Shown here: positions 61,942-64,000 of the stretch, one piece after another
Layout of the letters: every line of letters begins with the position of its first letter
How positions within the stretch are numbered: position 1 is the stretch's first letter
Assembly: GCF_036346595.1 (NCBI RefSeq)
Contig: NZ_CP107834.1
Location: 4,402,001 to 4,466,000 of the forward strand
Direction of reading: 5' to 3'
Source: Streptomyces sp. NBC_00525
GTDB taxonomy: Bacteria; Actinomycetota; Actinomycetes; Streptomycetales; Streptomycetaceae
DNA length: 64,000 nt
Notes under the pieces: model-generated
What the model was told of the DNA's origin: nothing
The model's input: only the letters and a program-made list of their open reading frames with translations
Database searches by the model: none
Made by a program: the position numbers and the translations under genes

Positions 61942-63240
61942 CTAACGGGCCTCTACGGACCTGTGCTCGGCGATGGACCGGACGATCTCGGCGGCGCGCA
62001 CCGGCATCAGGGACAGCAGCACCTCGCTGAATCCGTGGGTGGCCTCGGCGAACCCCTGCAGGAAGACCTTCGGCTCGAAACCCTCCACGCTCTCCACGGA
62101 GTAGTCACGCCGGATCGCGTACCGCTGTGGGGTCTCCATGTGCAGGTTGTCGTTGATACCGGAGAGCGCGGGTATCGGCATCGGGTACCGGTACCCGGTC
62201 GCGAGAATCACGGCGTCGGATTCGACGAGGCTGGTCTCCCCGCTGTCGAGGTGGGCGTAGGTGGCCGTCGCACGGTCGGCGTCCGCGCGGACGCCGACCA
62301 GTTCGGTGAACCTGTGCAGGGCGAGGACCCGGCCCCCGGCGACCTGGTCCTCGTAGTACTCGCGGTAGATCTGCGGTATCAGGTCGTAGCTCACGCCGGT
62401 GTGCGCCGCCAGGCCGTACTCGTCGATGATCTTCTGCCTGAACTTCTCGTCCTGGCCGTGGAACCAGTCGGTGAACTCGGGCAGGAAGAGTTCGTTGACG
62501 AAGTGGGTGTCGTCCTCGGGGCGCATGGCAAAGCCGCGGATGTTCGTGGTGATCCGGGCGTTCGGATAGCTTCGGCGCAGATGCATGAACACGTCGGCGG
62601 ACGTCTGGCCGGAGCCGACGATGTTGAAGTGGTAGGGCGCGGTGGGATTGTTGAACGACCGGGCCAGACGCTCTCGGGTCTCGGAGGCGTGGAACACCCG
62701 CTCGCCGAGTTCGGTTCCGTCGGGGACGTGCGGGGTGCCGCCGGGCGCGATGAGCAGATTGCGGGTGAACGTCGAGAAGGTCTCGCCCGTGACCTGGTCC
62801 CGGGACACCACCTCCAGCAACTCCGTGCCGTGCTCGCCCGGCAGGGCGGTGACCGCGAGGACCTCGGTGTTCCACCGGACCCGATCTTCGAACTGCCCGG
62901 CCGCCCAGGCGTAGTAGTCGTTGAACTCTACGCGCGTCGGATAGAAGGTGCGCAGGTTGATGAACCTGCCCAGTCGGCCCTCGCTCTGTTCCGCGAGGTA
63001 GTTCAGGAATGTGTAGCGGCTGCGCGGATTACGCATCGTGATGAGGTCCTTCGTGAAGGACACCTGCATCTCGGCCCCGGGGAACATGAGACCGGGGTGC
63101 CACGCGAAGCCGGGTTTGCGGTCGAGGAAGAGCGCGTCGAGTGGCGCGTCACACTCCTCCAGGGCAATGGCGACTGCCAGGTTCGACGGCCCGAAACCGA
63201 TGCCGACGACGTCACGGATTTCCAGTTCGCTGGGGAGCAC
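61942..63240 (-). CDS. L-ornithine N5-monooxygenase (SidA/PvdA family)
   Basis: 432 residues. FAD- and NADPH-dependent hydroxylation of the side-chain amine of ornithine (or lysine). FAD motif VVGIGFGPSNLAVAI, then MQVSFTKDLITMRNPRSRYT and FYPTRVEFNDYYAWAA, which follow the ornithine type (PTRxE.xDY) rather than the lysine type; NADPH motif FNIVGSGQTSADVF; and ILATGYRYP near the C-terminus. GTG 63240 was chosen because AAGGAAG lies upstream and it gives the usual short N-terminus; an ATG at 63303, overlapping the upstream gene, is the alternative. Products of such enzymes feed hydroxamates, piperazic acid or N-N bond formation. No acetyl/formyltransferase, KtzT-like or nitrosating partner was seen within the window. 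Confidence 0.92.
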   Translation of the reverse strand: MLPSELEIRDVVGIGFGPSNLAVAIALEECDAPLDALFLDRKPGFAWHPGLMFPGAEMQVSFTKDLITMRNPRSRYTFLNYLAEQSEGRLGRFINLRTFYPTRVEFNDYYAWAAGQFEDRVRWNTEVLAVTALPGEHGTELLEVVSRDQVTGETFSTFTRNLLIAPGGTPHVPDGTELGERVFHASETRERLARSFNNPTAPYHFNIVGSGQTSADVFMHLRRSYPNARITTNIRGFAMRPEDDTHFVNELFLPEFTDWFHGQDEKFRQKIIDEYGLAAHTGVSYDLIPQIYREYYEDQVAGGRVLALHRFTELVGVRADADRATATYAHLDSGETSLVESDAVILATGYRYPMPIPALSGINDNLHMETPQRYAIRRDYSVESVEGFEPKVFLQGFAEATHGFSEVLLSLMPVRAAEIVRSIAEHRSVEAR

Positions 63241-63295
63241 GGTGGGCTCTTCCTTGTAGTGGTGATCAGTTGCTACGGGTATGGCGGCCGGATCC

Positions 63296-64000
63296 TCAGC
63301 CATGTCGGTACAGGGAGCGCATCCGCTCCTCGACCTCTTCCTCGTCGGCGCCCTCCACGAGCACGCGGGCTTTGCCGTCCATCGCGTCGACCGGGGGGCG
63401 TTCGTGCTCTGCCTCTGCCGCCTCGGTGAACTCGAGCAGCCAGTCGGGTCGGCCGGCCGGAGGGCGGGGCCGTGCACCGCCGGTCCACAACAGCCAGCCG
63501 GTGCGGGCGGCGCCGCTGCTTCGGGCCTCGGGTGCCGTCCAGAGCCCCGCGGCCAGCAGGCAGGCGGCCTTGGACAGATCGATGCCGTAGGTGTGCCGGA
63601 CGGAGTTCTTGATCAGCGCCCCGCCCGTTCGGCAGGCCACCTCACCGGCGAAGAACGTGCCTGAGCGGTCCTCGAGGAACTCCATGTGCAGGACGTGTGT
63701 CCCGTGGCCCTCGGGGAGCCGGGCGACGAACCGCTCAGCGGCGTCGGTCAGGAGTCTGGCGCGCGCTGAGCCGACGTCGAGCATCACCGAGCCCAGGTTG
63801 CGCGTGCGGAACAGGTGCGGCGGGTCGAGGTAGCGCGACGGCGAGACCAGCAGCACCGAGCCGCCGTCGACGAGTACGTCCACGTGGTAGACCGTCCCCT
63901 CGATGTACTGCTCGGCCATCAGGGCGCCACCGTGCAGGGCGGTGAGCAGGCCCGGATCGTCGATGCAGGCCCGCCGGACGGCCTGCCCGTCGGACAGCAC
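63296..64000 (-). CDS. ATP-grasp ligase 3 (C-terminal part; start beyond window)
   Basis: About 234 codons of an open frame that continues past the right edge. HGGALMAEQYIEGTVYHVDV matches the central ATP-grasp sheet, and FFAGEVACRTGGALIKNSV matches the metal/phosphate-binding strand (compare IGEISCRPAGGGI in ligase 2). The C-terminal extension has ARPRPPAGRPDWLLEF. It ends 55 bp before the GTG of the ornithine monooxygenase on the same strand, so these genes form one operon entering from the right. The N-terminus and true start are not visible. Confidence 0.82.
   Translation of the reverse strand: MLSDGQAVRRACIDDPGLLTALHGGALMAEQYIEGTVYHVDVLVDGGSVLLVSPSRYLDPPHLFRTRNLGSVMLDVGSARARLLTDAAERFVARLPEGHGTHVLHMEFLEDRSGTFFAGEVACRTGGALIKNSVRHTYGIDLSKAACLLAAGLWTAPEARSSGAARTGWLLWTGGARPRPPAGRPDWLLEFTEAAEAEHERPPVDAMDGKARVLVEGADEEEVEERMRSLYRHG

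Larger units (their letters stand above)
8856..64000. other. Non-ribosomal peptide biosynthetic gene cluster (right end outside window)
   Basis: Every recognisable gene from mbtH to the right edge, apart from the NERD/pseudokinase gene, is a plausible biosynthesis, tailoring, precursor-supply, transport or protection gene for a peptide product. It is built of two long + operons (8856-39418 and 41330-54158), a free C-A-T gene, a divergent acyl-CoA dehydrogenase, and a minus-strand operon that enters from beyond 64000. No pathway regulator, sulfotransferase, fatty-acyl ligase, polyketide synthase or stand-alone MFS transporter was seen inside the window. The left boundary is well marked by housekeeping genes; the right is unknown. 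Confidence 0.9.

Noticed and set aside
33435..64000. Calling the cluster a siderophore pathway
   Set aside because: SbnA/SbnB-like genes and ornithine monooxygenase suggest it, but no IucA/IucC synthetase, hydroxyornithine acyltransferase, ferric-siderophore uptake genes or iron-box-like operator was seen; the same enzymes occur in antibiotic pathways.
1..64000. tRNA, rRNA, CRISPR arrays, insertion sequences and integrases
   Set aside because: Looked for on both strands by eye; no cloverleaf-like sequence, regularly spaced repeats, transposase motifs or terminal inverted repeats were found.

Overview
The window is high-GC actinobacterial DNA, almost certainly Streptomyces: strong third-position GC, GTG and TTG starts, many ATGA stop/start overlaps, and a typical Streptomyces housekeeping set. 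Nothing was searched; calls rest on motifs read by eye and on remembered family features.

Region 1 (1-7.9 kb) is core genome: the start of class II fructose-1,6-bisphosphatase glpX (minus strand, running off the left edge), a DUF4245 membrane-anchored protein, a nitroreductase-family malonic semialdehyde reductase, exonuclease VII (xseB, xseA), an APC-family permease, ispH, a polyphosphate glucokinase and a DUF6542 membrane protein. A 955-bp gene-free stretch (7901-8855) follows. It carries a good promoter (TTGACG, 17-18 bp, TTAGATT) with a perfect 10-bp palindrome just downstream.

Region 2 (8.86 kb to the right edge) is one large non-ribosomal peptide gene cluster, cut off by the window end. 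The first operon (8856-39418, + strand, nearly all genes overlapping) encodes an MbtH protein, C-T-TE, a thioesterase-like protein, two SyrP/TauD-type hydroxylases, and four large NRPSs. These are degenerate C-A(FkbM)-T-C, C-A-T-C-T, A-T-C, and half-C-A-T-C-A-T-TE whose thioesterase has Cys in place of Ser. Then come SbnA- and SbnB-like genes for L-2,3-diaminopropionate (Dap), a LysA-like PLP decarboxylase, an AlaX-like aminoacyl-tRNA editing protein and an A-T didomain. A divergent acyl-CoA dehydrogenase-like gene (39471-40643) separates this from the second + operon (41330-54158). That operon holds a heterodimeric ABC exporter, an APH-fold protein, T-C, a free carrier protein, an ATP-grasp ligase, a berberine-bridge-type FAD oxidase, a truncated asparaginyl-tRNA-synthetase-like enzyme, a free adenylation enzyme and a second thioesterase-like protein.

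Region 3 (54.2-64 kb) contains a minus-strand NERD/pseudokinase protein resembling the N-terminus of PglW, a separate C-A-T module, and a minus-strand operon entering from the right: ATP-grasp (partial), ornithine N-monooxygenase, APH-fold kinase, ATP-grasp.

Inferred logic: binding-pocket residues suggest Glu-like, Orn/Arg-like, Val-like and Ser-like residues, plus others I cannot assign. Dap is made in the cluster, and hydroxylation, methylation, N-hydroxylation and ATP-grasp ligation are available. Several carrier domains have no adenylation partner in cis, and free A and A-T proteins are present, so loading in trans is expected. I cannot match this gene set to any cluster I know. The AlaX-like and AsnRS-like proteins, the Cys thioesterase with two Cys-elbow relatives, and the FkbM-interrupted A domain are its most unusual parts.
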